Position numbers and translations under genes: made by a program. From Oligoflexales bacterium (GTDB taxonomy: Bacteria; Bdellovibrionota_B; Oligoflexia; Oligoflexales; JAGOVF01), in assembly GCA_018060885.1 (NCBI GenBank), contig JAGOVF010000011.1:1-45751 (forward strand): a stretch of DNA of 45,751 nucleotides, given 5' to 3'. This document shows positions 8,583 through 17,373 of this stretch, piece after piece (the stretch's first letter is position 1; every line of letters begins with the position of its first letter). The notes under the pieces were generated by a model, which saw only the letters and a program-made list of their open reading frames with translations, ran no database searches and was not told where the DNA came from.

Positions 8583-9554
8583 TTAATTAGGGGATTGAAT
8601 TAAAAATGGTCTTTTCAAATTTAGTATTTCTATTCCTTTAGAATGCAATGGAGAGGGAGTAGTCAGAGCCATATTACTTGAAATAACACCTTCAGCTGTA
8701 CTTTCACCGTTCGTTAATAAATAGCTAGGAGCCTTACCAATTTTAAAACTGAGTTTCCCAGTCCAGTTGTTAATGATGATGTCTAGTTCTCCAGAAGATT
8801 TGAATATACTTCCGAGTTCAGATTCAACTTTGTTATATTCACCGGAAACAAAAATCTTATTCGATATACCCATTGGTGCGTAGTCGCTTGATGCGAATTC
8901 AAAACATCCGTCTTGATATTTGCGGACACCTTTTGTCACAGTAAAATGGCAGACATCGTTGTTTCTAGTCATGACTCCGGAAAGAGATAGCAGTGTATAG
9001 TCATTGGAGGCGCCAGCTGAAGCTTCCTTTCTAAAACTATAGAGCGTATTAGAAAATGTATACCCTGTACCGTCTTTACAGGAGTCATCTAAAGAGCCGA
9101 TTGATTTGATAAAGTCGAGAGCTGATTTTCCGTTCCAGGAACTAAAGTTTGCACTACTGCAAAATAAAATGCTAAAAAACTTATTTCTGCTTTCTTTAAT
9201 TAACTCAGCATCTTCCTCACATTCCATAAAATCTAATTCGCCCTCTAAAGTCACAGTAGTCTTTGAAGCTCGAATTTTAACGCGTTCAATTTTGCGCATA
9301 TTGCAGTTATAAGATTCATTTTGAATTTCAGTTTCTTCTGAAGATTCAGGCGCATTGTTATATGCGAAATCTGAGCCACCTAGATACATTTTCATTTCCT
9401 CTACACTAAGTTTTTTTGCGTCTTTTGTAGGGAAAATGTTGTCTGAGTTTAAAAAGCCTTTAGGAGTGTTTGCTGCGTTTTTTGCTCCAGTGGTATTACA
9501 GGCAAATAAAGTGATGTTAATAGAGAGAAAAAACGACAATTTTAAAAGCTGCAT
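8583..9554 (-). CDS. Lipoprotein of unknown function (323 aa)
   Basis: Family not recognised. The N-terminus is a clean lipoprotein signal: MQLLKLSFFLSINITLFAC with lipobox LFAC and C19. A TAGGA Shine-Dalgarno lies about 8 nt before the ATG. The mature protein opens with a flexible Asn/Thr/Ala-rich linker and has four or five further cysteines (SYNCNMRK, DFMECEED, LFCSSAN, DDSCKDG, DVCHFTV, DGCFEF), suggesting a disulfide-stabilised periplasmic or surface domain. It is convergent with the Rid gene (10 bp between ends). With the next gene (9703-10212) it forms a pair of small minus-strand lipoproteins. Confidence 0.72.
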   Translation of the reverse strand: MQLLKLSFFLSINITLFACNTTGAKNAANTPKGFLNSDNIFPTKDAKKLSVEEMKMYLGGSDFAYNNAPESSEETEIQNESYNCNMRKIERVKIRASKTTVTLEGELDFMECEEDAELIKESRNKFFSILFCSSANFSSWNGKSALDFIKSIGSLDDSCKDGTGYTFSNTLYSFRKEASAGASNDYTLLSLSGVMTRNNDVCHFTVTKGVRKYQDGCFEFASSDYAPMGISNKIFVSGEYNKVESELGSIFKSSGELDIIINNWTGKLSFKIGKAPSYLLTNGESTAEGVISSNMALTTPSPLHSKGIEILNLKRPFLIQSPN

Positions 9555-9702
9555 AAAATATCCTAAAGAGAGTATTTAAACGTAGTAAAAATCATACGCT
9601 ATTTATTTCATTTCAGGGGACCAGCAGTCGTTATAAATTATTAATTTTTTAATAATGTAGGCTAAACTTTTTTTAATTCGCTTAGCCAAACATTAAATCT
9701 TA

Positions 9703-10212
9703 TTACTCTGGAGTTGGAGAATCTGCTCCGGGTCCTGAACCGCCGCCGCCTCCAACATCTTTTCTACAAGTATAAACGTCACTTCTAAAATAAAGAAGAG
9801 GATGATCAGCACTCATAAGTTGTGGATAAAAAGTCGCAGCCGTCATTATATTTCCAAATGACCCTTTTGCTTGATCCATTCCATAAGTAGCATAGTTTAG
9901 CGTGTAAGAACTATATGAACCACCTCCTGATGAAGAGTATTCAGTGGTTAAACCAGAAGCGCTTCCTTGCCAGCTAGGAGCCTTAGCCTGAATTACCATT
10001 TTTTTGCCTAGATCTGTATCTGTTAAAACTACTGTGGCTGATATTAAGTCACTCCCGGGTTTATTCTCTGTAAGCGAGCACTGATATCTTTCTTGTGCGC
10101 CAGAAAGGCCTCCACCTGCCAAGCTCGCATTTTCTGTCACCTTGTAAACCCTACAGGCAAAAAATATGTATCCAATGACTAAAAAGGCAATAAGACCCAA
10201 AACTCTCTTCAT
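9703..10212 (-). CDS. Small lipoprotein-like protein (169 aa)
   Basis: Family not recognised. MKRVLGLIAF and a hydrophobic run end in FFAC (C20), a usable lipobox. GGAGGAACTAAC directly precedes the ATG, a strong ribosome binding site. The mature chain is rich in Gly, Ser, Thr and Tyr (SSSGGGSYSSYTLNYATYG) and ends in a glycine run plus a Pro/Ser tail (GGGGGSGPGADSPTPE), looking extended or surface-exposed. It lies between another lipoprotein gene and msrA on the same strand, 123 bp after msrA. Confidence 0.68.
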   Translation of the reverse strand: MKRVLGLIAFLVIGYIFFACRVYKVTENASLAGGGLSGAQERYQCSLTENKPGSDLISATVVLTDTDLGKKMVIQAKAPSWQGSASGLTTEYSSSGGGSYSSYTLNYATYGMDQAKGSFGNIMTAATFYPQLMSADHPLLYFRSDVYTCRKDVGGGGGSGPGADSPTPE

Positions 10213-10335
10213 GTTAGTTCCTCCAAATTGTAATAGAAAATTGTTAAAATTATGTATCTTATAGTTTACGTTCTTGATCAGAGGTTTGCAACTTTAGCTC
10301 CAATTCTTAGCATCACATCATTTTTTATGACTTCA

Positions 10336-10965
10336 CTATTTATGACTAGCCGCCGATCCCCAAATCTCTCTAAGTCGAGAGTCGCGTCCGCAAGATGTCC
10401 GGTAGTATTTGTAACAAATAGGATTTTTTTTATAATAGTGTTGATGATAATCTTCAGCTGAATAAAAAATTCCCGCCGAGCTAATTTCAGTAACGATTTT
10501 TGACTTAAATTGTGTTGATTTCTCTAGTTCGGCTTTAGAATTTTCGGCTAATTTTTTTTGTGTTTCATCAGTATAAAATATCGCGCTGCGATATTGACTT
10601 CCTTGGTCACAAAACTGCGCGTCTTTGACGAATGGATCTATTTGCCGCCAAAAGACCGTAAGCAATTTTTCATAGCTTATCTTTTTTGGGTTATATCGTA
10701 TTTGCACGGCTTCGGCGTGGCCGGTTTTTCCTGCTGAAACTTGTTCATAAGTGGGGTTTTTTTTATGACCGCCAATGTATCCGACTGTGATATCGATAAC
10801 TCCTGGCAGTGAATCAAACGGCGCCTCCATACACCAAAAGCAGCCGCCGGCAAATATAGCGACGTCTGTTTTAATTTCCGCGGTAGTACCATAGGCGGAT
10901 AGAATGGGGAGTAATAACATTGATAATGCCAAGCAGAATTTCGAAAAAAGTGCGTTACGCCGCAT
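10336..10965 (-). CDS. msrA: Peptide-methionine (S)-S-oxide reductase, exported
   Basis: MsrA reduces the S-epimer of methionine sulfoxide in proteins. The family signature AGGCFWCMEAPFDSLPGV is intact with catalytic C42, as are GYIGGHKKNPTYEQVSAGKTGHAEAV, FCDQGSQYRSAIF and the C-terminal EDYHQHYYKKNP. An N-terminal signal sequence (MRRNALFSKF followed by a hydrophobic stretch, cleavage near SAYG) marks it as a periplasmic form, so it would repair oxidised envelope proteins. An AGGAG lies a few nucleotides before the ATG. No MsrB domain is attached and none is encoded next to it. Electron delivery to the periplasm is not explained by its neighbours. Confidence 0.95.
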   Translation of the reverse strand: MRRNALFSKFCLALSMLLLPILSAYGTTAEIKTDVAIFAGGCFWCMEAPFDSLPGVIDITVGYIGGHKKNPTYEQVSAGKTGHAEAVQIRYNPKKISYEKLLTVFWRQIDPFVKDAQFCDQGSQYRSAIFYTDETQKKLAENSKAELEKSTQFKSKIVTEISSAGIFYSAEDYHQHYYKKNPICYKYYRTSCGRDSRLREIWGSAASHK

Positions 10966-11127
10966 ATAGACTCCTATTGAAAAGCTAACTTTATCACGGA
11001 TTTTTAGATTTGTGGGGAGTGCTATAAAATAGGTTCAAATCCTTCATAAAAGAGCTTGTATTTTGCACCCTTTCCATATTAAGGAAGAGTACAAACTAAT
11101 ATTTGAAAAAGTCACCTGGAGGCTATT

Positions 11128-11583
11128 ATGTATAATTTTTCTAAGGACCCATTAAGTGGAATCAATATAAACGTATTTAGCTGGCTTGAAGGAATTTGGC
11201 TCGGCGAACGGGGAAAGAATGCTTTCGAAGAGCATTGGAGTGGTTCTCTTGCGGGTTCTATGATGGGAATGTTTCGTTGGGTCGAAGATGGCAAAGCAAA
11301 TTTTTACGAAATCCAAACTTTAAGCGAAGAAGAGAGCAATTTAGTGCTACGTATCAAACACTTTAATGAAGACCTTACTGGCTGGGAAGAGAAAGACCAG
11401 TCATTAACTTTTGATTTAGTCGAAGCGGAAACAAAATCGTGGATTTTCTATCAGCGTTATACAAAACTACGTTTTTGGGTAAAATATGAGCAAATTGATC
11501 TCAATAGCTTCGAAGTGACTTTTATGCCTCAAGATGAAACTGATAAACCGATTAAGCCGTTTAGATTTTATCGTAAAAAGTAG
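11128..11583 (+). CDS. DUF6265-like cytoplasmic protein
   Basis: The pattern WLEGIWLGERGKNAFEEHWSG then GSMMGMFRWVEDGKANFYEI matches the DUF6265 arrangement (short beta-barrel-like domain; W-x-G-x-W, then E-x-W, then GxMxGxxR). No signal peptide is visible, so a cytosolic location is likely, unlike many relatives that are exported. A GGAGG 5 nt before the ATG fixes the start. It is single and flanked by minus-strand genes. Biochemical role unknown. Confidence 0.75.
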   Translation: MYNFSKDPLSGININVFSWLEGIWLGERGKNAFEEHWSGSLAGSMMGMFRWVEDGKANFYEIQTLSEEESNLVLRIKHFNEDLTGWEEKDQSLTFDLVEAETKSWIFYQRYTKLRFWVKYEQIDLNSFEVTFMPQDETDKPIKPFRFYRKK

Positions 11584-11647
11584 ATATCTCTCCGCCTTCA
11601 GCAGGTCTTCAGCGGCTTAGTTTTCCGAGTCTTCTAACTTTTAAAAT

Positions 11648-11677
11648 AAAAAAAAGCAGCCGTTTTAGGACTGCTTT
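11648..11677 (-). terminator. Intrinsic terminator, minus strand
   Basis: AAAGCAG (11653-11659) pairs with CTGCTTT (11671-11677). Read on the minus strand the stem is followed by a T8 run, so it ends the 11707-12465 gene. On the plus strand the tail (TATATTCTTTT) is weaker, but it might also serve the convergent 11128 gene. Confidence 0.75.
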
Positions 11678-11706
11678 ATATTCTTTTGAAAAGATTTAAA
11701 TTCTAT

Positions 11707-12465
11707 TTATTTTGTTGCGACAGGAGCCTCTAACAATACGCTGCTTAAGTCGATTTTATTTATTTCTTCAAACATTTTGTAATTGTCGATTGCGTCATCC
11801 CAAATGCGATTGACTTGAGTCGGCTTGACTAAATCTGTAACGAGCGCAAAAGGTTTGAACTCTGAATACCATGGGAATTTAGCAGTTGTTTTTGCAGTCG
11901 TGCAGCGTTGGACTAATGCAAAGCGATAAACAACTCCTTCTTCGCCATCGGCTAATGTTACGCGTTCGATTTCAACAAGGTCTTGTGTTGGAATTTCTGT
12001 CATTTGAATATCAATATAAAAACCAATACCCAATAAACGTTCTACTGCAGATGCACGTACAACGGTATTGACTTCAAAAAGAGAACAGAAGGAAGTTGCT
12101 GAAACATATTTACCTCGAACAAGCTGAGCATCATCAATATAAACGCGCTTAGCCATGGGTAAGCCAAACTCAGCAGACACCGGTTTTGAGCAGTCGAATT
12201 TATAGCTTTTGTCATCTTTAGAGGACTTGCCAAGAGCATCACATTCGGCGAAATCAATTTTAAATGCGTCTGCGCTAGCTGTACCATTGACGTATTGGTC
12301 AGTGATATTTGCAGACAGTAATTTTACAGTATCCCCGCCCATGTCAACTGGCATTATTAAAGGCTTGCCTGTTTGTGCATTCAATAAACTGCTGATTGCA
12401 AAAGCAACAAGTCCTGAGCAGAAAAATTGAGTCGTTTTTTTCGCATAATTTGTATTTAACACCAT
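11707..12465 (-). CDS. Exported protein of unknown function
   Basis: Family not recognised. The ATG at 12463-12465 is chosen because GGAGGT sits about 7 nt upstream; an in-frame ATG 30 nt further out has no such site. The 252-residue product has a Sec signal (MVLNTNYAKKTTQFF then a hydrophobic segment, cleavage near LLNAQ). The mature chain holds cysteine pairs (FAECDAL, KFDCSKP; SFCSLF, VQRCTTA) suggesting disulfides. No enzymatic motif is seen. It is transcribed alone and ends at an intrinsic terminator. Confidence 0.7.
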   Translation of the reverse strand: MVLNTNYAKKTTQFFCSGLVAFAISSLLNAQTGKPLIMPVDMGGDTVKLLSANITDQYVNGTASADAFKIDFAECDALGKSSKDDKSYKFDCSKPVSAEFGLPMAKRVYIDDAQLVRGKYVSATSFCSLFEVNTVVRASAVERLLGIGFYIDIQMTEIPTQDLVEIERVTLADGEEGVVYRFALVQRCTTAKTTAKFPWYSEFKPFALVTDLVKPTQVNRIWDDAIDNYKMFEEINKIDLSSVLLEAPVATK

Positions 12466-12585
12466 ACTAGAAACCTCCAAACCTTGATTAAGCATAGATA
12501 AATTTTCACATTACTACAGATGGGCGGAGACTAGCATAGAGAGACCAGCAGGGCAATAACTATGCAGTTTTTTACTTAATAATTT

Positions 12586-13986
12586 TTAAAGGTCGCAGAA
12601 AATTTTTTCGCTTTTTTCCGAAGGATTGGAAAGAAATTCACGAACATGCCGCATAAGACATGCTGGGTTTTCATAAAAAACCTGATGGCCGGTATTCTGC
12701 ATTTCGAGAAAAAGGGTTTGATCATTAGTTGCGCGCAAAATTTCAAAATCTCTAACTTGCACTTCAAGTGGTGTTAGAGGGTCGCTATCACCTCCGACTA
12801 TTAAAACAGGTGAGATGATTTTGTCGCTTGCTTTTGTGACATCGAAAATTTGGATTTGATCTGGGTCAAAAAGCTCTGGCTCAGAGCAGCGCTGCTTAAA
12901 AAAAGATTTGTAATTATCGCTAATGTTGTTTTGCAATGCATAGCTAGAATCGACTAATGCTGTGGCAACAAGTCCGATAAAATCGTGGCAGACTATGTGA
13001 GTATTTATCGCGGTATTGAGATCTTCTAAATTATTAGAAGCAAAATTAATTGATGTAAAAGAGCTAGTGAAATTCAAAAATCCTAGTTGTATTTCTTGGG
13101 ATATTGCAAACGAATTGATTATAAAGAGTTTTGAATAAGTCTCATAAATTATGGAATCTTGACCTGCAAATGTAGTGATTTGACTGTTTATAAATTCGCT
13201 AAATTCCTCCTGGCTGATTAAAAGCCCTTGAGCATCAAAAATTTCATTTCTAAACAGTAGTCGGTGAAAGGCTTCTAGTTTGTCGACATCTAAGAGCTTA
13301 TGAATTTTATGTAGAGCTTCTAATCTTTTGTCCAATTGCAGCATAAAAGCTTTGTTATCCATGGCTCCATTTAGTGCGAGTAATTTCTCGACGCTATTCG
13401 GATAGCGCGCCGCGTATCCAAAAGCAATGTGTGCACCATAAGAGTGCCCCAAAAGTATAATTTTTTCGCGACGAATAACTTTTGTTCTGAGTTGTTCGAT
13501 GTCGTCGATATTCTCACTCGTATGAAAATGCATGAGTTGATTAAGCGAGGTGTTTTTTTCAACTCTCGATGATTTTCCGACGCCTCTTTGGTCATAAAAC
13601 AATATGTTATGAGTGTTGCGCAAAGTCAGTATTGTATCGTCGAGCTGTGCATAACTTTCATAGCCACCGCCAGGCCCACCGTTAACGACGACAATAACAG
13701 GTTTTTCTGGATCTTCCTCGTCTAGCCATTGGTAAAAAAGATCGATGTTTTCAGCATCCGATGTCGATTGGTAAAGGCTAAATTGACTCTTTAAATTGAC
13801 CGCGATGCAGCCACCCTCAAAACCCTGATCAGCTGTGCAAGGTTGGGGATCGTATTTATATGAGTCATTTGGCACTTTGTGAATCGCTGGGGGCAGGCTG
13901 TTCCTTTTTTTAGAAGACCCACCGCATGCTGACAAAAGCAAGATAACTATATGAAAAAATAAAAAAAATTTTGTTGTTGGCAACAT
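12586..13986 (-). CDS. Alpha/beta-hydrolase lipoprotein, S33 peptidase-like
   Basis: The catalytic plan resembles proline iminopeptidase/tripeptidyl aminopeptidases: oxyanion-hole motif NGGPGGG, FYDQRGVGKS, nucleophile elbow GHSYG (Ser near residue 182), acid in VGGDSDPLTPLEVQ, and histidine in NTGHQVFYENP near the C-terminus. From the chosen start the N-terminus is a lipoprotein signal ending LLLSAC (C21), so the enzyme should sit in the envelope. An upstream in-frame ATG would add 13 residues before the signal and would lie only about 3 nt from the predicted transcription start, so it is rejected. Substrate could be peptides or esters. The large cap domain (about residues 220-360) is divergent. 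Confidence 0.85.
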   Translation of the reverse strand: MLPTTKFFLFFHIVILLLSACGGSSKKRNSLPPAIHKVPNDSYKYDPQPCTADQGFEGGCIAVNLKSQFSLYQSTSDAENIDLFYQWLDEEDPEKPVIVVVNGGPGGGYESYAQLDDTILTLRNTHNILFYDQRGVGKSSRVEKNTSLNQLMHFHTSENIDDIEQLRTKVIRREKIILLGHSYGAHIAFGYAARYPNSVEKLLALNGAMDNKAFMLQLDKRLEALHKIHKLLDVDKLEAFHRLLFRNEIFDAQGLLISQEEFSEFINSQITTFAGQDSIIYETYSKLFIINSFAISQEIQLGFLNFTSSFTSINFASNNLEDLNTAINTHIVCHDFIGLVATALVDSSYALQNNISDNYKSFFKQRCSEPELFDPDQIQIFDVTKASDKIISPVLIVGGDSDPLTPLEVQVRDFEILRATNDQTLFLEMQNTGHQVFYENPACLMRHVREFLSNPSEKSEKIFCDL

Positions 13987-14034
13987 ATTTGAGCGCTTAT
14001 TTCTTATAACGGGAAAAGACATCATAGTTTTATG

Positions 14035-14063
14035 ATTATAAATAATAATTGTATAAACATCAA
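14035..14063 (-). promoter_or_regulatory. Sigma-70-like promoter for the hydrolase gene
   Basis: On the minus strand TTGATG (14063-14058), a 17-nt spacer and a perfect TATAAT (14040-14035) are seen. Transcription would begin near 14028, giving a leader of about 40 nt to the ATG at 13986. This supports the downstream start for the hydrolase. Confidence 0.7.
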
Positions 14064-14208
14064 CAATTTATATTAATAATTCTATGGATTCTTAATAATT
14101 ATATTAATTGGGCTAAGGGGGTGCCAAGAGTCGAAAAAGTCAGGCATAATGGGATAGTTAAAAAAATATTGCAATAGCAACAGGTCTAGGTAGGGAGTAA
14201 GCATTCAA

Positions 14209-15690
14209 ATGAGCATTATAGAAAAACTAAATAAAATTCGATCTTCCTCTGGAAGTCCTCTCACATATGGATTAAGCGATGAAAAAATAATATCTCTCAC
14301 AAAAGTATCTCCTAGTCTAAGTTTAGCGGTTGATTCTGCAATAAGTGTCTTTGATCATTTACAAGATTACGAACGCCAGATTCTTCTTAAAAATGAGCAA
14401 GAGCTTATAGATGAAGTTCAGGCTGGTTATGTCAATTTTTATGCAAAAGATGCTGTTCAGCCTTTTATTGCACTGGCGGCTTATGGCCCATGGATCATTT
14501 CAGCTTATGGTTCGGTTATTTACGAATCTGGCGGTTATGGCATGTTAGGTTTAGGGCACAACCCATTGGAAGTTCATCGGACCTTGGGACGCAGCTACGT
14601 TATGGCAAATATAATGACACCCAGCCTTCAGCAACTGCGTTTTGTTAACAAATTACGCGAAAATATTGGTTTTAAGAGAAGTGCTTCTATGAGACATCCC
14701 TATCAAAAATTCATTTGCCTGAATAGCGGATCCGAGTCCATGACGATGGCACTGCGAATTTCTGATTTAAATGCAGCCGTGCAAGTAGGCAAAAATGGGA
14801 AACATCAAGGCAAAAAAACAAAATATATCGCATTGAAAGGCGGGTTTCATGGGCGAACAGACCAGCCCGCCCAGATCTCAGATTCCTGTCTGGCCAAATA
14901 TCGCGATCATCTCGCGTCATTTATGAATAGAGATAATTTAATCATAGTTGAGCCAAATGACTGCAAAGACCTTAAATCCAAATGGGAAGATGCTCGTTTA
15001 AACGGGGTTTTTATAGAGGCGATTATTCTTGAGCCGGTGATGGGAGAAGGCAATCCTGGATTAGCGATTTCTCCAGAGTTTTATGCTCTTGCTAGAAAGC
15101 TCTCTGAAGATAATGACGCAGTTTTTATCGTAGATTCAATTCAAGCGGGCTTTCGTGCACATGGTTGCCTGAGTGTGACAGATTTTCCAGGATTTGAAAA
15201 TTTAGCTCCACCCGACATGGAAACCTATTCTAAGGCGATTAATGCGGGCCAATACCCTCTATCAGTACTGGCTTTAGGTGCAAGAGTCGTGAATTTATAT
15301 AAAACGGGTATTTATGGAAACACGATGACCACAAACCCTAGAGCTTTGGAAATAGCATGTACAGTTTTGGATCAAATAAATGAAACGATGCGTCAGAACA
15401 TTGTACAAAAAGGCCACGAATTATTAGAAAAGTTTAAAAAGCTCAATAAGGAATTAGGTGGAGCCATTAGCCGAATTGAAGGTACAGGTCTATTGTTTGC
15501 ATGTCATTTTGATAAAAAACGACTTCCGGTTCTGGGTGTCAATGGTCTTGAATACAAAATGCGCTTAAGAGGCATAAACGTCATTCATGGCGGTGAAAAT
15601 GCTTTAAGATTTACGCCGCAGTTTGCTATTGCGAGTTGGGAAATAGATTTGATTGTAGACACGTTGAAAGAAGCAATTTTAGCTTCATAA
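14209..15690 (+). CDS. Class III PLP-dependent aminotransferase
   Basis: Fold type I, class III signs are LNSGSESMTMALRI (phosphate-binding, residues 171-184), GGFHGRT (211-217), VDSIQAGF (D309 and Q312 contacting PLP) and the Schiff-base lysine K342 in YSKAINAGQYP. The family includes ornithine, lysine-epsilon and GABA aminotransferases. The substrate cannot be named from these motifs. The first 90 residues are an N-terminal extension relative to small members. It is monocistronic, with promoter-free A/T-rich DNA on both sides that shows no clear signal beyond GGGAG 11 nt before the ATG. Confidence 0.88.
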   Translation: MSIIEKLNKIRSSSGSPLTYGLSDEKIISLTKVSPSLSLAVDSAISVFDHLQDYERQILLKNEQELIDEVQAGYVNFYAKDAVQPFIALAAYGPWIISAYGSVIYESGGYGMLGLGHNPLEVHRTLGRSYVMANIMTPSLQQLRFVNKLRENIGFKRSASMRHPYQKFICLNSGSESMTMALRISDLNAAVQVGKNGKHQGKKTKYIALKGGFHGRTDQPAQISDSCLAKYRDHLASFMNRDNLIIVEPNDCKDLKSKWEDARLNGVFIEAIILEPVMGEGNPGLAISPEFYALARKLSEDNDAVFIVDSIQAGFRAHGCLSVTDFPGFENLAPPDMETYSKAINAGQYPLSVLALGARVVNLYKTGIYGNTMTTNPRALEIACTVLDQINETMRQNIVQKGHELLEKFKKLNKELGGAISRIEGTGLLFACHFDKKRLPVLGVNGLEYKMRLRGINVIHGGENALRFTPQFAIASWEIDLIVDTLKEAILAS

Positions 15691-15819
15691 AAAAGCAGAG
15701 ATATAGATTTAACTTTCAACAGTCCCTTTAATTTTTTTCGGCTGCTAAATAGGCTTGCCAGCTGTCGCGACTCGATTTAGGATCGCCAAGGCTAATTGAT
15801 GAATAATTTGGAGGATGTC

Positions 15820-16131
15820 ATGACAGATGCAGTTCACGATAAAATCAAACAATCAATCGACTCAAATCCCATTGTGCTATTTATGAAGGGTACAAAATCA
15901 CAACCTATGTGTGGATTTTCTGCACAAGTTGTTCAAGTGCTAAATGCATATGGAGTCGACTATAAAGACTTCAATGTTCTTGATGACTGGGACTTAAGAG
16001 AGGGTATTAAGAGTTATTCTAATTGGCCAACCATTCCTCAGCTCTATGTTAACGGAAAATTTATAGGTGGTTGTGACATAACAATGGAACTGCATCGCAA
16101 AGGTGAGCTAAAGTCCATGTTGCCATCTTGA
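15820..16131 (+). CDS. grxD: Monothiol glutaredoxin (Grx4/GrxD type)
   Basis: The CGFS active site (PMCGFSAQVV) with SNWPTIPQLYVNGKFIGGCDI shows a monothiol glutaredoxin that binds a glutathione-ligated [2Fe-2S] cluster and passes it to apo-proteins. The ATG at 15820 is preferred because TTTGGAGG precedes it by about 5 nt and the resulting 103-residue protein matches the usual family N-terminus. Upstream ATGs at 15796 and 15799 would add eight or seven residues without a ribosome binding site. It lies 76 bp upstream of the transsulfuration enzyme gene. Confidence 0.95.
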   Translation: MTDAVHDKIKQSIDSNPIVLFMKGTKSQPMCGFSAQVVQVLNAYGVDYKDFNVLDDWDLREGIKSYSNWPTIPQLYVNGKFIGGCDITMELHRKGELKSMLPS

Positions 16132-16156
16132 TATAAATATATGAAAGTTAAATTAT

Positions 16157-16201
16157 GAAAGCAATTTAAGAGAGTAATTTAAGAAAGTAATTTAAGAAAG
16201 T
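16157..16201 (+). repeat. 13-bp tandem repeat before the start codon of the next gene
   Basis: Three consecutive copies of GAAAG(C/T)AATTTAA (the second reads GAGAG) at 16157-16195 plus a partial fourth (GAAAGT), ending 6 nt before the ATG at 16208. A degenerate copy precedes at 16143. The purine-rich GAAAG of the last unit is the only Shine-Dalgarno candidate. Confidence 0.85.
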
Positions 16202-16207
16202 TGATTC

Positions 16208-17362
16208 ATGCATGAAACAATCAAATATTCGGTAAAAACTCGCGTTGTGCATGCAGGTGTGCGATCAGACCCTATTTCTGGTGCGGTTATACCTGCAATT
16301 TACCAAACCTCGACTTTTCAGCAAAAAGAGCCTGGAGTTCATCAAGGTTGGGACTATTCGAGGGCAGGGAATCCAACGCGAGATTTCTACGAAGAGTCGC
16401 TTGCGTCATTGGAGAATGCGAAATACGGCTTAGCTTTTTCATCAGGCTTAGCAGCGGAGCAGGCCATTATTCAAATGCTCAATCCAGGAGATCACGTATT
16501 AGTTTGTGATGATGTCTATGGCGGCACCGGCCGTTTATTTAGAACTCTTTATGCAAAATATGGCATCGAATTTAGTTTTATCGATATGAGTGAAATGCAG
16601 CTCATTGAAAAAGAAATAAAAAAGAATACGGCGATGATATGGGTGGAGACCCCGACAAATCCAACCCTTAAAATCATTGATATAGCCGCAGTAGCGAAAA
16701 TAGCGAAAAAGCAGAAAGCTCTATTAGTCGTAGATAACACCTTTGCCTCACCGATTTTTCAGCAACCACTCGCATTAGGCGCGGACATTGTCGTACATAG
16801 CACGACCAAATACATTGGCGGCCACTCAGACTTAATTGGTGGTGCAGTCATGACTAGTAGCGATGAACTTCATCAGAAAGTGAAGTATGTCCAATTTGCC
16901 GGAGGGGCGGTGCCCTCGCCTTTCGAATCCTTTCTTTTGCACCGCAGCATCAAAACCCTAGCTATTAGAATGCAGCAGCACCATCAAAGTGCGACACAAA
17001 TTGCTTCCTTCCTTAGTGAAAACAGCAAGGTCAGTAAAGTGCATTTTCCAGGCTTGAAAAGCCACCCAAACTACGCAGTAGCTATAAAACAAATGACGGG
17101 CTTTGCAGGAATGCTTAGTTTCGAAATAAAAGGTGACTATCAGAAAGTTATTCAATTTTTGGACAAGCTAAAGATTTTTACTTTAGCAGAGAGCTTAGGT
17201 GGTGTAGAATCGCTGATCAACCACCCTGAGAAAATGACCCATGCATCTGTGCCGCCTGAACTTAGAAAAAAACTCGGTATCCATTCTAATCTTTTAAGGC
17301 TTTCTGTTGGAATTGAAGATGTCGCAGACCTCATTGCAGATTTAGACGCAGCGCTAAAATAA
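16208..17362 (+). CDS. Cystathionine gamma-synthase / gamma-lyase family enzyme
   Basis: A Cys/Met-metabolism PLP enzyme (fold type I, 384 aa, normal length). Visible are YSRAGNPTR, SSGLAAEQAI, the segment DDVYGGTGRLF, VVDNTFASP, the PLP lysine K201 in HSTTKYIGGHSD, and the C-terminal LGGVESLINHPEKMTHASVP and RLSVGIED. These are shared by cystathionine gamma-synthase (MetB), beta-lyase-like and gamma-lyase members, so the direction of transsulfuration is not decided; the last motif block is very like gamma-lyases. It probably forms an operon with the acyl-CoA dehydrogenase gene that starts 11 bp downstream. A 13-bp tandem repeat occupies its ribosome-binding region. Confidence 0.92.
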   Translation: MHETIKYSVKTRVVHAGVRSDPISGAVIPAIYQTSTFQQKEPGVHQGWDYSRAGNPTRDFYEESLASLENAKYGLAFSSGLAAEQAIIQMLNPGDHVLVCDDVYGGTGRLFRTLYAKYGIEFSFIDMSEMQLIEKEIKKNTAMIWVETPTNPTLKIIDIAAVAKIAKKQKALLVVDNTFASPIFQQPLALGADIVVHSTTKYIGGHSDLIGGAVMTSSDELHQKVKYVQFAGGAVPSPFESFLLHRSIKTLAIRMQQHHQSATQIASFLSENSKVSKVHFPGLKSHPNYAVAIKQMTGFAGMLSFEIKGDYQKVIQFLDKLKIFTLAESLGGVESLINHPEKMTHASVPPELRKKLGIHSNLLRLSVGIEDVADLIADLDAALK

Positions 17363-17373
17363 GGGAACTCATA

